A stretch of DNA of 64,000 nt, taken from Hyphomicrobiales bacterium. GTDB taxonomy: Bacteria; Pseudomonadota; Alphaproteobacteria; Rhizobiales; Rhizobiaceae. Both the position numbers and the translations under genes were made by a program. The DNA lies in the NCBI GenBank assembly GCA_900468285.1, contig UBTF01000003.1:1-64000 (forward strand), given 5' to 3'. The notes under the pieces were generated by a model. It was given only the letters and a program-made list of their open reading frames with translations, was not told the origin of the DNA and searched no databases. Of the stretch, positions 51,559-61,219 are shown piece after piece; the first letter of the stretch is position 1; every line of letters begins with the position of its first letter.

Positions 51559-52476
51559 ATGGAACGCGCCCGACACGTTCGAGCACGGCTAGACGGCCAC
51601 CCGTGGACGCCATATCTCTTCGCCGCCCCTGTCGGCATCTATCTTCTGCTATTTCAGTTCTATCCGCTGGTACAGCAGCTCTACATGAGCTTTACCGCGA
51701 CGGACCTGTTGACACCGGATATCAATCCGTTCGTCGGCGTGGAAAACTATGCCTTCCTGATTGAAGACGGCGAACTGTGGAAAGTCTTGTGGGTTACGGC
51801 GATCTATACGCTGGCCTGCGTGATCTTCGCTATCGGCGTCGGCCTCGGATCGGCGCTGCTTCTCGATTCTCCGTTTTTCGGGCGCGGTGTCGCCCGCGCG
51901 CTTGTCACCATTCCCTGGGCAGCGCCTTCGGTGGCAGTCGCCCTTATCTTCACCTGGATTTTCAATTCCCAATACGGCATCTTCAACCGCATCCTGACTG
52001 CGCTCGGCCTCCCATTGGGCAGCGAAAACTGGCTGGATAATCCAGGCCTGGCTTTGCCAGCGATCCTCCTGACCACCGTGTGGCAAATCTTTCCGTTCTC
52101 ATCGGTCGTCATTCTTGCAGCACTCCAAGGTGTGCCGCAGGAATTGAAAGAGGCGGCTGTCATCGACGGCGCAGACCGCCTGAACATTTTCAAGACGGCA
52201 ACCTGGCCCACCATCCAGCCGACCGTGCTGATGCTGACACTCTTCGTCACCATCTGGTCTCTGCGACGCTTCGATCTCATCTGGCTGATGACGCAGGGCG
52301 GGCCGATTGGAGCGACCAACACCCTCGTCATCGAGCTTTACCGACAGGGCTTTGTCTATCGTGATCTCGGCACCGCGGCCTCCTTCGGCATGATCGGTCT
52401 CTCCATCGCTCTTCTGGTGACCGTCATTTATTTCAAGGTCACCCAGATGACCGAGCAGGCACAGGGAAAACGGTGA
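51559..52476 (+). CDS. Sugar-type ABC transporter permease 1 (UgpA/MalF class)
   Basis: A 305-residue inner-membrane permease with six helices: PYLFAAPVGIYLLLFQFYPL at the start and the EAA motif ELKEAAVIDGADRLNIFKTATWPTIQP. ATG 51559 is preceded by TTGAGGTC; the upstream TTG 51547 is less likely. It overlaps the next permease at the stop codon. Confidence 0.87.
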   Translation: MERARHVRARLDGHPWTPYLFAAPVGIYLLLFQFYPLVQQLYMSFTATDLLTPDINPFVGVENYAFLIEDGELWKVLWVTAIYTLACVIFAIGVGLGSALLLDSPFFGRGVARALVTIPWAAPSVAVALIFTWIFNSQYGIFNRILTALGLPLGSENWLDNPGLALPAILLTTVWQIFPFSSVVILAALQGVPQELKEAAVIDGADRLNIFKTATWPTIQPTVLMLTLFVTIWSLRRFDLIWLMTQGGPIGATNTLVIELYRQGFVYRDLGTAASFGMIGLSIALLVTVIYFKVTQMTEQAQGKR

Positions 52477-53306
52477 TGAGCACTCGACACAACGGCCAGC
52501 ACCTTCGCATCCTCTTGGTTCTTCTCATGCTGGGCTTTGCCGCATTTCCGATCTACTGGATGTTCGTGACGTCGATGACGCCGTCATCGGAGTTGTTTGC
52601 GACCTCGCCGCGGCTGCTGCCGGACTGGTCGCAACTCGGCATCTACCTTGAGGTTTTCAATACGATACCGGTCGCAACCTGGCTGAAAAACAGTTTTCTC
52701 GTCGCAGCGGGAACAACGGTGCTCAGTATCCTGCTTGCAGTCTTGCCAGCCTATGCCCTGTCTCGCTTCAGGTTTACGGGGCTGGCCCTTCTGGGCTTCG
52801 CCCTGTTTGCAACGCAGATGCTGCCGGAAGCGATGCTGGTAGTGCCGCTTTATTCCATCTTTGCGGACCTCAATCTTTTGAACACCGCCTCTGGCCTCAT
52901 CCTTGCCAATACCGCCTTTGTCGTGCCGGTCATAACGTGGATCATCAAGGGTGCCATTGACGGCATACCGATCGAAATTGAGGAAGCGGCGCGGGTTGAT
53001 GGATGCTCGCGGCTGGATATCGTGCTCGGCATCGTCATTCCGCTCATCGCCCCCACACTCGCAGCCGCCGCAGTCATTTCCTTTTTCCATGGATGGAATG
53101 AATATGTTTTCGCCCAAACGCTGATCAGCAGCGAGAACATGCGGACCGCTTCGGTCGGTCTTGCAAGTTTTGTCGGCGAGCTTTCCACGCCCATCCATTC
53201 CGTCATGGCGGTCGGCGTCATCTACACCCTGCCTGCCATCGTCTTTTATCTCTTCGCCCAACGCTACGTGGTCGCCGGAATGACCGCTGGCAGCGTCAAA
53301 GGCTGA
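52476..53306 (+). CDS. Sugar-type ABC transporter permease 2 (UgpE/MalG class)
   Basis: A 276-residue permease, the partner of the preceding gene, with FPIYWMFVTSMTPSSELF and the EAA loop EIEEAARVDGCSRLDIVLGIVIPLIAP. Start ATG 52476 shares a base with the previous stop (TGATG); GTG 52473 is an alternative. It ends 12 bases before the ATPase gene. Confidence 0.87.
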   Translation: MSTRHNGQHLRILLVLLMLGFAAFPIYWMFVTSMTPSSELFATSPRLLPDWSQLGIYLEVFNTIPVATWLKNSFLVAAGTTVLSILLAVLPAYALSRFRFTGLALLGFALFATQMLPEAMLVVPLYSIFADLNLLNTASGLILANTAFVVPVITWIIKGAIDGIPIEIEEAARVDGCSRLDIVLGIVIPLIAPTLAAAAVISFFHGWNEYVFAQTLISSENMRTASVGLASFVGELSTPIHSVMAVGVIYTLPAIVFYLFAQRYVVAGMTAGSVKG

Positions 53307-53318
53307 TAGGAACCTGTC

Positions 53319-54476
53319 ATGTCCGCTATCGAGCTCATCAATATTTCCAAGAAATTCGGCGCGAAGGAAGTCATTCGCGATATCGATATCTCCATCGACG
53401 AGGGTGACTTCCTCGTTCTGCTTGGTCCCTCCGGCTGTGGAAAATCCACGCTGCTGCGAATGCTGGCAGGGCTGGAAAGCATTTCCGGCGGCCAGATCAT
53501 GATTGGAGGCAAAAGGGTCGACCAGCTGCCGCCGGGTGATCGCGACATTGCCTTCGTTTTCCAGTCCTACGCACTCTACCCGCATCTCTCCGTCCGCAGG
53601 AACATGTCCTTTCCCCTTCTTATGCAGGAATTTCGCCTGTGGCACCACCTGCCTTTCATTGGCGGCATTGCAAAACGCCGCATTGAAAACTCTGCTCGCA
53701 TCGTTGAAAAAGTCGGCAGGATTTCAAAAATCCTTGGCTTGACGGAGATGCTGGACAGGTTTCCCCGCACATTGTCCGGCGGACAGAGACAGCGCGTTGC
53801 CCTTGGTCGCGCCATGGTACGCGAGCCTGAAGTCTTCCTCATGGATGAACCGCTCTCCAACCTCGATGCAAAGCTGCGCACCTCCATGCGCTCGGAAATA
53901 TCGAGGCTCCATAAGGAGATAGGGGGAACCTTCGTCTACGTGACCCACGATCAGGTGGAAGCAATGACGATGGGCACCAAGATCGCCCTTATGCGAGATG
54001 GCATCATCCAGCAGTTCGGCACGGCACGGGAAATCTATACCGATCCGGCAAACACCTATGTCGCGCGCTTCATCGGCACACCACCAATGAATCTCATCGT
54101 CGCGAAACACCAGGGAGGCATGTTGACGGTGGGATCAACAACCGTTCCCGTCAACCTCGCCGCTTCCAGGACAGAGAGCGATGTCCTTCTTGGCGTAAGG
54201 CCCAACGCAATCACATTGACCACCGAGCCCAGGCCGGGCTCACTGCGTGGCGAGGTTGTCATGGTCGAACATGTCGGTGCCGATTCAATCATCGCCGTGC
54301 GCCTCACCGATGGCAGGACAGCCCATAATGACGACGGTGACCTCGATGCGGTCATGGTGACAGTTCCCGGCTATTGTGAATTGTCGATGGGACAGCCGGT
54401 ATCGCTCACAATCGATCCTGATCAACCAATCCTGTTTTCGGCCACGTCTGGACAGCGGATAGCCAAATCTGGCTAA
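53319..54476 (+). CDS. Sugar-type ABC transporter ATP-binding protein (UgpC/MalK class)
   Basis: A 385-residue ATPase. Walker A LGPSGCGKST, Q loop VFQSYALYPH, signature LSGGQRQRVALGRAMVR, Walker B VFLMDEPLSNLDAKLR, H loop VTHDQVEAMTMG and a C-terminal regulatory TOBE domain (VLLGVRPNAITL). An extra segment of about 20 residues (LMQEFRLWHHLPFIGGIAK) is inserted after the Q loop compared with typical MalK. It completes the importer. Confidence 0.88.
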   Translation: MSAIELINISKKFGAKEVIRDIDISIDEGDFLVLLGPSGCGKSTLLRMLAGLESISGGQIMIGGKRVDQLPPGDRDIAFVFQSYALYPHLSVRRNMSFPLLMQEFRLWHHLPFIGGIAKRRIENSARIVEKVGRISKILGLTEMLDRFPRTLSGGQRQRVALGRAMVREPEVFLMDEPLSNLDAKLRTSMRSEISRLHKEIGGTFVYVTHDQVEAMTMGTKIALMRDGIIQQFGTAREIYTDPANTYVARFIGTPPMNLIVAKHQGGMLTVGSTTVPVNLAASRTESDVLLGVRPNAITLTTEPRPGSLRGEVVMVEHVGADSIIAVRLTDGRTAHNDDGDLDAVMVTVPGYCELSMGQPVSLTIDPDQPILFSATSGQRIAKSG

Positions 54477-54494
54477 CGCCCAGCCGGGCTGCCC

Positions 54495-54518
54495 GGGGCG
54501 GGTAATCCGAGCCGCCCC
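54495..54518 (+). terminator. Hairpin after the ABC operon
   Basis: The perfect 7-bp stem GGGGCGG/CCGCCCC with a 10-base loop starts 19 bases after the ATPase stop codon. No T-run follows, so termination may need Rho. Confidence 0.4.
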
Positions 54519-54925
54519 ACCGAACAGTGGCCAAGCCTTGGAAGGGGGACGACAGAAAGTTGATCCCCTTCACATCCGCATTGCCTTTTCTCTTTGCTCA
54601 CAACGATGGAAGCCGCGAAGTCCAAGGCTGCGTCGCCGGGATCATACGGTTGCGTCCATGCCGAACCGATCACCCGTGGCGCTTCCGCTTTGCGTCGCTG
54701 ACGATCAACCATGGTGATGCCAGGCTTCCGTGGGCCCTCCCTCTCACTTCACCGGTCAATTGATCCGTCAGTTCTCTCGACGTCACTCCTGGATTTAAGG
54801 TAGAGATGATCGAAAGTGTTCAGAACTTGCTTAAGTGCATTTACTGGGCCATCTCGTTGATCCAAACAGAGCCAATCTGGATGACAACGGATGACTGCCA
54901 CTTTCGATTTCACCAAGGAGATAGT
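54519..54925. other. 407-base gap without a recognisable gene
   Basis: Short open frames exist on both strands (plus 54527-54763, minus 54473-54712), but neither shows a ribosome site, known motif or clear coding bias. The last 30 bases hold the AAGGAG ribosome site of the TetR gene. Promoter elements for that gene must lie here but are not obvious. Confidence 0.4.
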
Positions 54926-55567
54926 GTGACCGAGCCGCGGGATACGAAGACGAGAATCATGGACTCCGCCGAGGCGCTGTTTGCCGAAGCCGGCTTTGAC
55001 GCCGTTCCCATACGCGAGATCATGCGCCGCGCGGATGCCCGGCTTGGTTTGATGAGTTACTATTTCGAGTCGAAGGAGGCTCTGCTCGAAGCCGTCATCG
55101 CGCGGCGGATCGATGTCCTGAGCAGTGAGAGAAAGAACCGTCTGCTTGTTTTTGCCGGAACGAGTGAAAGCTCCATCGAGAAGATCGTGGATGCCTTCAT
55201 CGATCCTTTTCTTGAGATGATGACGACGAAAAACGACGGCTGGCGAAACTATGGCAGGCTGATTGCCCATCTTGCCCAATCAAGCCGCTGGATCGAGCTC
55301 ATCCATAAATATTTCGACGCGACATCAGAACTCTTCATTGCTGAGCTCAAGAGAATTTGTCCGAATGTATCAGACGACAAGGTCGTACGCGGATACGTTT
55401 GCACCGTAGGGGCGATGCTGCACATATTCTCCATCACCGGCCGGATGCGCATGTTATCCGATGGCAAAGTGGATGATGAGGAGATCGCCAAAAGTGGCGC
55501 AGACCTGAAGACATTCATTTCCAGCGGCTTGAAAGGCACGTTAACTGAGGGCGAAAGGCGGGGATAA
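54926..55567 (+). CDS. TetR family transcriptional regulator
   Basis: A 213-residue regulator with helix-turn-helix DTKTRIMDSAEALFAEAGFD, IREIMRRADARLGLMSYYFESKEAL and a helical C-terminal domain. GTG 54926 is chosen because AAGGAG lies six bases upstream; ATG 54881 or 54806 would give longer N-termini without good ribosome sites. It converges on the liu operon and has no divergent partner, so its targets cannot be named. Local autoregulation is likely. Confidence 0.78.
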   Translation: MTEPRDTKTRIMDSAEALFAEAGFDAVPIREIMRRADARLGLMSYYFESKEALLEAVIARRIDVLSSERKNRLLVFAGTSESSIEKIVDAFIDPFLEMMTTKNDGWRNYGRLIAHLAQSSRWIELIHKYFDATSELFIAELKRICPNVSDDKVVRGYVCTVGAMLHIFSITGRMRMLSDGKVDDEEIAKSGADLKTFISSGLKGTLTEGERRG

Positions 55568-55753
55568 GCGTCTTGGCATCAGCCCACATGCCTACAGATG
55601 CAGGAAAGCGGGATGGTCGACGAAATCAGGTGACTGACGAGGAAACCGGAGTGCCACCTATTAGCGAGATGTTCTAAAAAACCGGTCGCGTCATTGTGTT
55701 TCAAGATACAGGGCTGTGAACGCAAGCGGCGACAGGGCCCTATAAAGCCGACG

Positions 55754-56677
55754 TCACCTTCGCAATTTGCCTGCAAGCGCTTTCGTTACCCGCGAAAGCT
55801 CCGCGCGACCCGTGACGTCAGAAATCCATAAGGCCGTTTCCGCCAGCTGCTCCAGGTCTATATCGCGGCAAAGGCCAAGGTCCTGCAGCAAATAGACCAC
55901 CTCTTCCGTCGCGACGTTGCCGGCTGCCCCGGCTGCATAGGGGCAGCCGCCCAAACCGCCGACCGAGCTGTCGAAGACGCGTATTCCGGCATCCAGTGCG
56001 GCCTGAATATTCGCGATGCCCATGCCGTATGTATCGTGGAAATGGCCAGCGAGCGCCGATAGGGGAGCTTCTGCCGCGACTGCTTCGATCATCCGCTTCA
56101 CCCTGGCTGGCGTGCCCACGCCGATCGTATCACCCAGCGAGACTTCACGCGCACCATTTTCCAGCAGCAGACGCGTGACGCGCGCGACAGCGCGGGGATC
56201 GATTGCTCCCTCATAGGGACAGGCGATGGCGCAGGAAACGTAGCCGCGCACCGGCAGTCCGGCCAGCCGGGCAGCTTCGAACACCTGACGAAAGCGCGCA
56301 AAGGACTCATCGATGGAACAGTTGATGTTGCGATGGGAAAATGTCTCGGAGGCAGAAGCAAATACCGCGACCTCTCGCGCTCCGGCTGCCCTTGCAGCCT
56401 CGAAACCCTTGATGTTGGGCGTAAGCGCCGAGAGAGTGACATTCTCCAGCTCGGATGCCCTGGCGCAGGCCATCATGACATCTGTACTGTCCGCCATCTG
56501 CGGAACCCACTTCGGCGATACGAAAGCGGTGGTTTCGATATGGTGAAGGCCTGCCTTGGCAAGACGCTTTACCAGCTCGACCTTCACCTCCGTCGCAACA
56601 ATCGCGGCTTCGTTCTGCAAGCCGTCCCTTGGGCCAACCTCGACAATAACGACCTTGTCTTCGTTTGCTCGCTGCAT
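55754..56677 (-). CDS. liuE: Hydroxymethylglutaryl-CoA lyase
   Basis: A 307-residue TIM-barrel lyase splitting HMG-CoA into acetyl-CoA and acetoacetate, the last step of leucine and isovalerate degradation. VEVGPRDGLQNE (catalytic Arg), SSVGGLGGCPYAAGAAGN (catalytic Cys) and GHFHDTYG (metal His) are intact. ATG 56675-56677 starts four bases after the liuD stop; longer in-frame starts overlap liuD. Last gene of liuBCDE. The 186 bases downstream to the TetR gene show nothing notable. Confidence 0.92.
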   Translation of the reverse strand: MQRANEDKVVIVEVGPRDGLQNEAAIVATEVKVELVKRLAKAGLHHIETTAFVSPKWVPQMADSTDVMMACARASELENVTLSALTPNIKGFEAARAAGAREVAVFASASETFSHRNINCSIDESFARFRQVFEAARLAGLPVRGYVSCAIACPYEGAIDPRAVARVTRLLLENGAREVSLGDTIGVGTPARVKRMIEAVAAEAPLSALAGHFHDTYGMGIANIQAALDAGIRVFDSSVGGLGGCPYAAGAAGNVATEEVVYLLQDLGLCRDIDLEQLAETALWISDVTGRAELSRVTKALAGKLRR

Positions 56678-56681
56678 CACC

Positions 56682-58676
56682 CTATCCCTGTCCGGCAGGC
56701 TGGAAGTCGACCAGCTCCGCCCCTGCCAGCACCTGATCGCCAACTGCATAATGGAAGCTGGCAAGAATTCCATCTGACGGCGCAGTGATCGTGTGCTCCA
56801 TTTTCATCGCTTCCATGATGAGCAAAGGATCTCCCGCCTTAACGGATGCGCCGGCCTCCGCAAGAAGTGCTATGACCGAGCCCGGCATCGGCGCACGAAG
56901 GCCTCCGCTGCCGGTCTGCGTGCCGCTTTCCCACTGGAGATCAGGCAGTCGGCGCACCACATAGCTCTGCCCGGAATGGAAGACATGGCGGTCGTCCGCA
57001 TCCTTGACGATTGTCGCCTCGCATCGGCGCTCTCCAAGGCGCACCGAAATTGTCGCTTCGGCGCCGCTTCTGCGCGCATGACCTTGTGCGAAAACAGATG
57101 TGTCCTGCGCAGACGAAAGCGCTAACGTCCAGCCCCTACCCGAGGAAAGGGCCGTTATCCCGCAAGTCTCACCCCTGCAGGAAATCCCGATCCGGCGTTC
57201 TGCCCTACCGTTCAGCCTCCAGCCGTCAATCGCCGTCCAGGGTGATGCGTTTTGCTCTGGCTCATCACGCAGAAGTTCGTCCAGAGCCGCGAGATACCAC
57301 ACCTCGTCAGGGACCGGTGAAGCGACAAACAATGCCTCCTGTTCGCGCTCGATCAGGCCAGTATCGAGGTCGGCCGCGGAAAAGGATGGTGTCTGGACAA
57401 GGCGGCTGAGGAACCCGACATTGGCGGTCAATCCAACGATCTGGATCGAGCCCAGTGCTTCGCCCATGCGTTTCAGCGCCTCTTCTCGATCCGCCCCGTG
57501 GACGATCAGTTTGGCAATCATGGGGTCATAATGAGGGGATATGGCATCGCCTGCGTCAACCGCGCTGTCGACCCGCACCCGGGCATCCGTTGCGGGCAGC
57601 CCCAGATGCCTGATGGTACCGATGGACGGCAGGAACCCCGCGTCCGCGTCCTCCGCATAGATACGCGCCTCTATAGCGTGCCCCATCAAAAGCACGTCCT
57701 GCTGGCGTAGCGGCAATGGCTCGCCGGACGCAACGCGCAACTGCCACTCAACGAGGTCAAGCCCGGTCACCATTTCCGTGACGGGATGCTCCACCTGCAG
57801 GCGGGTGTTCATTTCCATGAAATAGAAGGACCCGTCCTGGTTCACGATGAACTCGACGGTTCCTGCCCCGACATATTCCACCGCTTTTGCCGCCTTTATA
57901 GCAGCAGCGCCCATGGCGGCACGGCGCTCATCCGTCATTCCGGGTGCAGGCGCTTCTTCCAGAACCTTCTGGTGCCGGCGCTGCACCGAGCAGTCGCGTT
58001 CATTGAGATGGATGCAGTTGCCGATGGTATCCGCAAAAATCTGGATTTCTATATGGCGCGGCTTGAGGATATATTTCTCGATAAGAACATGATCGTCGCC
58101 GAAGGCGTTGCGCGCCTCGCGTTGGCAGGAGCCGAGCGCATCGGCAAAATCCTCCGGGCGGTCGACACGCCGCATTCCCTTGCCGCCACCACCCGCAGAG
58201 GCCTTGATAAGGACGGGGTAGCCGATAAGGTCCGCTTCGCGCTGAAGCAGCGCAGGATCATTATCCGCACCGTGATATCCGGGCACGAGCGGCACACCCG
58301 CTTTGCCCATCAGCTCCTTGGCGGCCGACTTGGACCCCATGGCACGAATGGCGGCCGCAGGTGGACCGATAAACACAATGCCGCTTGCAGCGCAGGCTTC
58401 GGCAAAGTCGTCATTTTCAGACAGGAAGCCATAGCCGGGGTGAATGGCCTCGGCGCCGGTGCGTCGCGCCGCAGCCAGAATTTTCTCGGCCACAAGATAG
58501 GATTCGCGGGCAGCTGCAGGTCCAATGAGGATTGCTTCATCCGCAAGCCGCACGTGCCGCGCGCCCGCATCCGCTTCGGAATACACAGCCACCGTCGCAA
58601 TGCCCATGCTCCGCGCGGTGCGAATGATGCGGCAGGCAATTTCCCCGCGATTGGCGATCAGGATCTTCTTGAACAT
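56682..58676 (-). CDS. liuD: 3-methylcrotonyl-CoA carboxylase, biotin-containing alpha subunit
   Basis: A 664-residue protein with biotin carboxylase ([41 protein letters not shown]; about 1-450), a linker domain and the C-terminal biotin carrier with Lys625 in EAMKMEHTI. It pairs with LiuB to carboxylate 3-methylcrotonyl-CoA to 3-methylglutaconyl-CoA. Four bases after liuC. Distinct from the PxpBC-linked carboxylase at 32538-34262. Confidence 0.93.
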   Translation of the reverse strand: MFKKILIANRGEIACRIIRTARSMGIATVAVYSEADAGARHVRLADEAILIGPAAARESYLVAEKILAAARRTGAEAIHPGYGFLSENDDFAEACAASGIVFIGPPAAAIRAMGSKSAAKELMGKAGVPLVPGYHGADNDPALLQREADLIGYPVLIKASAGGGGKGMRRVDRPEDFADALGSCQREARNAFGDDHVLIEKYILKPRHIEIQIFADTIGNCIHLNERDCSVQRRHQKVLEEAPAPGMTDERRAAMGAAAIKAAKAVEYVGAGTVEFIVNQDGSFYFMEMNTRLQVEHPVTEMVTGLDLVEWQLRVASGEPLPLRQQDVLLMGHAIEARIYAEDADAGFLPSIGTIRHLGLPATDARVRVDSAVDAGDAISPHYDPMIAKLIVHGADREEALKRMGEALGSIQIVGLTANVGFLSRLVQTPSFSAADLDTGLIEREQEALFVASPVPDEVWYLAALDELLRDEPEQNASPWTAIDGWRLNGRAERRIGISCRGETCGITALSSGRGWTLALSSAQDTSVFAQGHARRSGAEATISVRLGERRCEATIVKDADDRHVFHSGQSYVVRRLPDLQWESGTQTGSGGLRAPMPGSVIALLAEAGASVKAGDPLLIMEAMKMEHTITAPSDGILASFHYAVGDQVLAGAELVDFQPAGQG

Positions 58677-58680
58677 GGCT

Positions 58681-59487
58681 TTAACCTGATCCTTTCGGCC
58701 GCTCTGCGATCCAGCCGGGATCGCGCTTTTCGAGGAAGGCAGAAAGACCTTCGCGTGCCTCCTGGCTCGCCCGGCGCGCTGCGATCAGTTCCGCCATTTC
58801 CGACACCAGCGCGCCGTCAATGGAGCGCCCTGAAATCCGCCCGACCAGCGACTTCGCTTCCTGAACAGCCTGTGGGGCGCCTCTCAGCAGAGCGGCCACA
58901 ATCCCCTCGACAACGTCGTCGAGACTGTCCCTGTCGCTGACCTCATGGACGAGACCCAACGCATGTGCGCGTGTCGCGTCCATACGCTCCCCGGTCAGAA
59001 AATACCGGCGGCAGTGGCGTTCACCGATCGCGGCGGCAATCAGGGGGCTGATAACGGCTGGGATCAATGCAAGCCTGACCTCCGATGTCGCAAACACCGC
59101 ATTTGGAGCAGCAACTGCGATGTCGCAGGCCGCCACCAGCCCCATACCGCCACCAATGGCTGCACCCTGGACACGAGCAATCAGCGGCTTGGGGCATTCA
59201 CGCAATGCAAGGAACATGCGCCCCATGGCCGCAGCATCGGCAGCATTGTCTTCAACGGAAGCAGCGCCTTGCCTTTTCATCCAAGCAAGATCCGCTCCCG
59301 CCGAAAAGTTCGCCCCCCGTCCGGCAAGGACCAGGACACGCACATGCGCGTCTTTGGAAAGCATCTCTATGACATCAGTCATTTCCCGAATGAGGTTTTC
59401 ATCAAAGGCATTGTGCTGTCCGGGCCGGTTCATCCAGACCGTCGCGACCTTATCATTTATCTCGAGTTGAAGCGTTTTATAGGTCAT
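58681..59487 (-). CDS. liuC: Methylglutaconyl-CoA hydratase
   Basis: A 268-residue crotonase-family enzyme hydrating 3-methylglutaconyl-CoA to HMG-CoA. Oxyanion-hole segments LAGRGANFSAGADLAWM and VQGAAIGGGMGLVAACD; catalytic-region SEVRLALIPAVISP. ATG 59485-59487 follows GAGG and starts seven bases after the liuB stop. Its place between the two carboxylase subunit genes supports the specific role rather than a general enoyl-CoA hydratase. Confidence 0.9.
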   Translation of the reverse strand: MTYKTLQLEINDKVATVWMNRPGQHNAFDENLIREMTDVIEMLSKDAHVRVLVLAGRGANFSAGADLAWMKRQGAASVEDNAADAAAMGRMFLALRECPKPLIARVQGAAIGGGMGLVAACDIAVAAPNAVFATSEVRLALIPAVISPLIAAAIGERHCRRYFLTGERMDATRAHALGLVHEVSDRDSLDDVVEGIVAALLRGAPQAVQEAKSLVGRISGRSIDGALVSEMAELIAARRASQEAREGLSAFLEKRDPGWIAERPKGSG

Positions 59488-59494
59488 GGGAACC

Positions 59495-61093
59495 TCACAT
59501 GCGGAAAAGGCCGAAGCGCGTTTCGCCAATCGGCGCATTCAGCGCGGTCGAAAGCGAAAGGCCAAGAACGCGACGGGTCTGGGCGGGGTCAATAATGCCA
59601 TCGTCCCACATCCGTGCGGTCGAATAATAGGGATGGCCCTGCCGTTCATATTGGTCACGGATATTGTTTCTAAACGCATCTTCTTCTTCGGCAGGCCATG
59701 TCTCTCCCTTGGCGGCGGCGCCGTCACGACGAAGCGTTGCAAGAACGGATGCGGCCTGCTCCCCACCCATGACGCTGATGCGCGCATTGGGCCACATCCA
59801 GAGAAAACGCGGACTATAGGCACGTCCACACATGCCATAGTTTCCGGCGCCAAAACTTCCGCCAATGACGAGCGTGAGCTTGGGAACCGCCGCTGTGGCG
59901 ACAGCTGTCACAAGTTTGGCTCCGTGCTTGGCGATGCCCTCGTTCTCATAGGCGCGACCGACCATGAAGCCGGTAATATTCTGCAGAAACAGCAGGGGAA
60001 TGCGACGCTGTACACAAAGCTCTATGAAGTGCGCACCCTTCAGAGCCGCTTCACCGAACAGAATGCCATTATTGGCGATGATGCCGACCTGCATCCCATA
60101 GAGCCGGGCAAATCCCGTCACCAGCGTCGTGCCATATCGCGCCTTGAATTCGTCGAAACAGGAGCCGTCGACCAGACGGGCAATGACCTCGCGCACGTCA
60201 TATGGTTTGCGTGTATCCGAGGGAATGATGCCGTAGAGGTCTTCGGCGGGATAGATCGGCTCATCAAATGGTGCGGCGGCAATGTTCTGCTCTGGCAATG
60301 TCGAAACGATGCGTCTGGCAATATGGAGAGCGTGCGCATCATTTTCAGCAAGATGGTCGGCAACACCGGAGATGCGGGTGTGCACGTCTCCACCGCCAAG
60401 ATCCTCGGCCGTGACGACTTCACCCGTCGCCGCCTTCACCAGAGGCGGCCCTCCCAGGAAGATGGTGCCCTGCTCACGGACGATGACCGTTTCATCGCTC
60501 ATGGCGGGGACATAGGCCCCACCCGCCGTGCAGGAGCCCATGACAACGGCGATCTGGGCGATCCCTGCCGCCGACATCTGTGCCTGATTATAGAAAATAC
60601 GGCCGAAATGATTTTCGTCCGGGAAGAATTCGTCCTGCAGAGGCAGGTAACCACCACCTGAATCCACAAGATAAAGGCAGGGAAGTCGATTTTCTGCGGC
60701 AATTTTCTGGGCACGCAGATGCTTCTTGACTGTCATCGGGTAATAGGTGCCGCCCTTGACGGTCGCGTCGTTGGCGATGATCATGCATCGGCGGCCCTCG
60801 ACATTGCCTATGCCTGCCACGATGCCGGCAGACGGTGCTTCACCGTCATACAGCCCGTGCGCTGCGAGCTGACCGATTTCAAGAAATGGCGATCCCGCAT
60901 CCAGCAGGCGATCGACGCGTTCGCGCGGCAGCATCTTCCCGCGGCTTGTGTGGCGTTTGCGCGCGACGTCACCGCCACCCAAGGCCGCCTGCGACGTTTT
61001 ATCAACGAGATCGGCAACCGCATCGGCCATCGCCTGCGCATTGGCGCGAAATTCTGCCGAAGCGGAGTTGATGCTTGTTGACAAAGGGTTCAC
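59495..61093 (-). CDS. liuB: 3-methylcrotonyl-CoA carboxylase, carboxyltransferase beta subunit
   Basis: A 532-residue acyl-CoA carboxyltransferase: [58 protein letters not shown] and [25 protein letters not shown] central motifs. It starts at GTG 61093 with a strong GAGGAGG site. First gene of the liu operon, divergent from the AraC regulator. Isovaleryl-CoA dehydrogenase, which would precede it in the pathway, is not in this operon. Confidence 0.93.
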   Translation of the reverse strand: MNPLSTSINSASAEFRANAQAMADAVADLVDKTSQAALGGGDVARKRHTSRGKMLPRERVDRLLDAGSPFLEIGQLAAHGLYDGEAPSAGIVAGIGNVEGRRCMIIANDATVKGGTYYPMTVKKHLRAQKIAAENRLPCLYLVDSGGGYLPLQDEFFPDENHFGRIFYNQAQMSAAGIAQIAVVMGSCTAGGAYVPAMSDETVIVREQGTIFLGGPPLVKAATGEVVTAEDLGGGDVHTRISGVADHLAENDAHALHIARRIVSTLPEQNIAAAPFDEPIYPAEDLYGIIPSDTRKPYDVREVIARLVDGSCFDEFKARYGTTLVTGFARLYGMQVGIIANNGILFGEAALKGAHFIELCVQRRIPLLFLQNITGFMVGRAYENEGIAKHGAKLVTAVATAAVPKLTLVIGGSFGAGNYGMCGRAYSPRFLWMWPNARISVMGGEQAASVLATLRRDGAAAKGETWPAEEEDAFRNNIRDQYERQGHPYYSTARMWDDGIIDPAQTRRVLGLSLSTALNAPIGETRFGLFRM

Positions 61094-61219
61094 GTCCGGC
61101 CTCCTCTACTGCAGGCGTTCCCCCGCGCCGGCAATTATTGACTTTCGCGTAATCTAGCGTTTCAAGATACTCAAATCCCGTCAAAGAATTGATGGATAGT
61201 GCCAAGGGGGTAAGGGTTG
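61094..61219. promoter_or_regulatory. liuB-araC divergent promoter region
   Basis: This 126-base gap must hold both promoters. AT-rich stretches lie around 61127-61200. I see no convincing dyad; AraC-type regulators usually bind direct repeats, which I could not define. Confidence 0.35.

Noticed and set aside
54473-54763. Two short open frames in the gap after the ABC operon
   Set aside because: They lie opposite each other, lack ribosome sites and motifs, and one runs through the hairpin after the ATPase gene.
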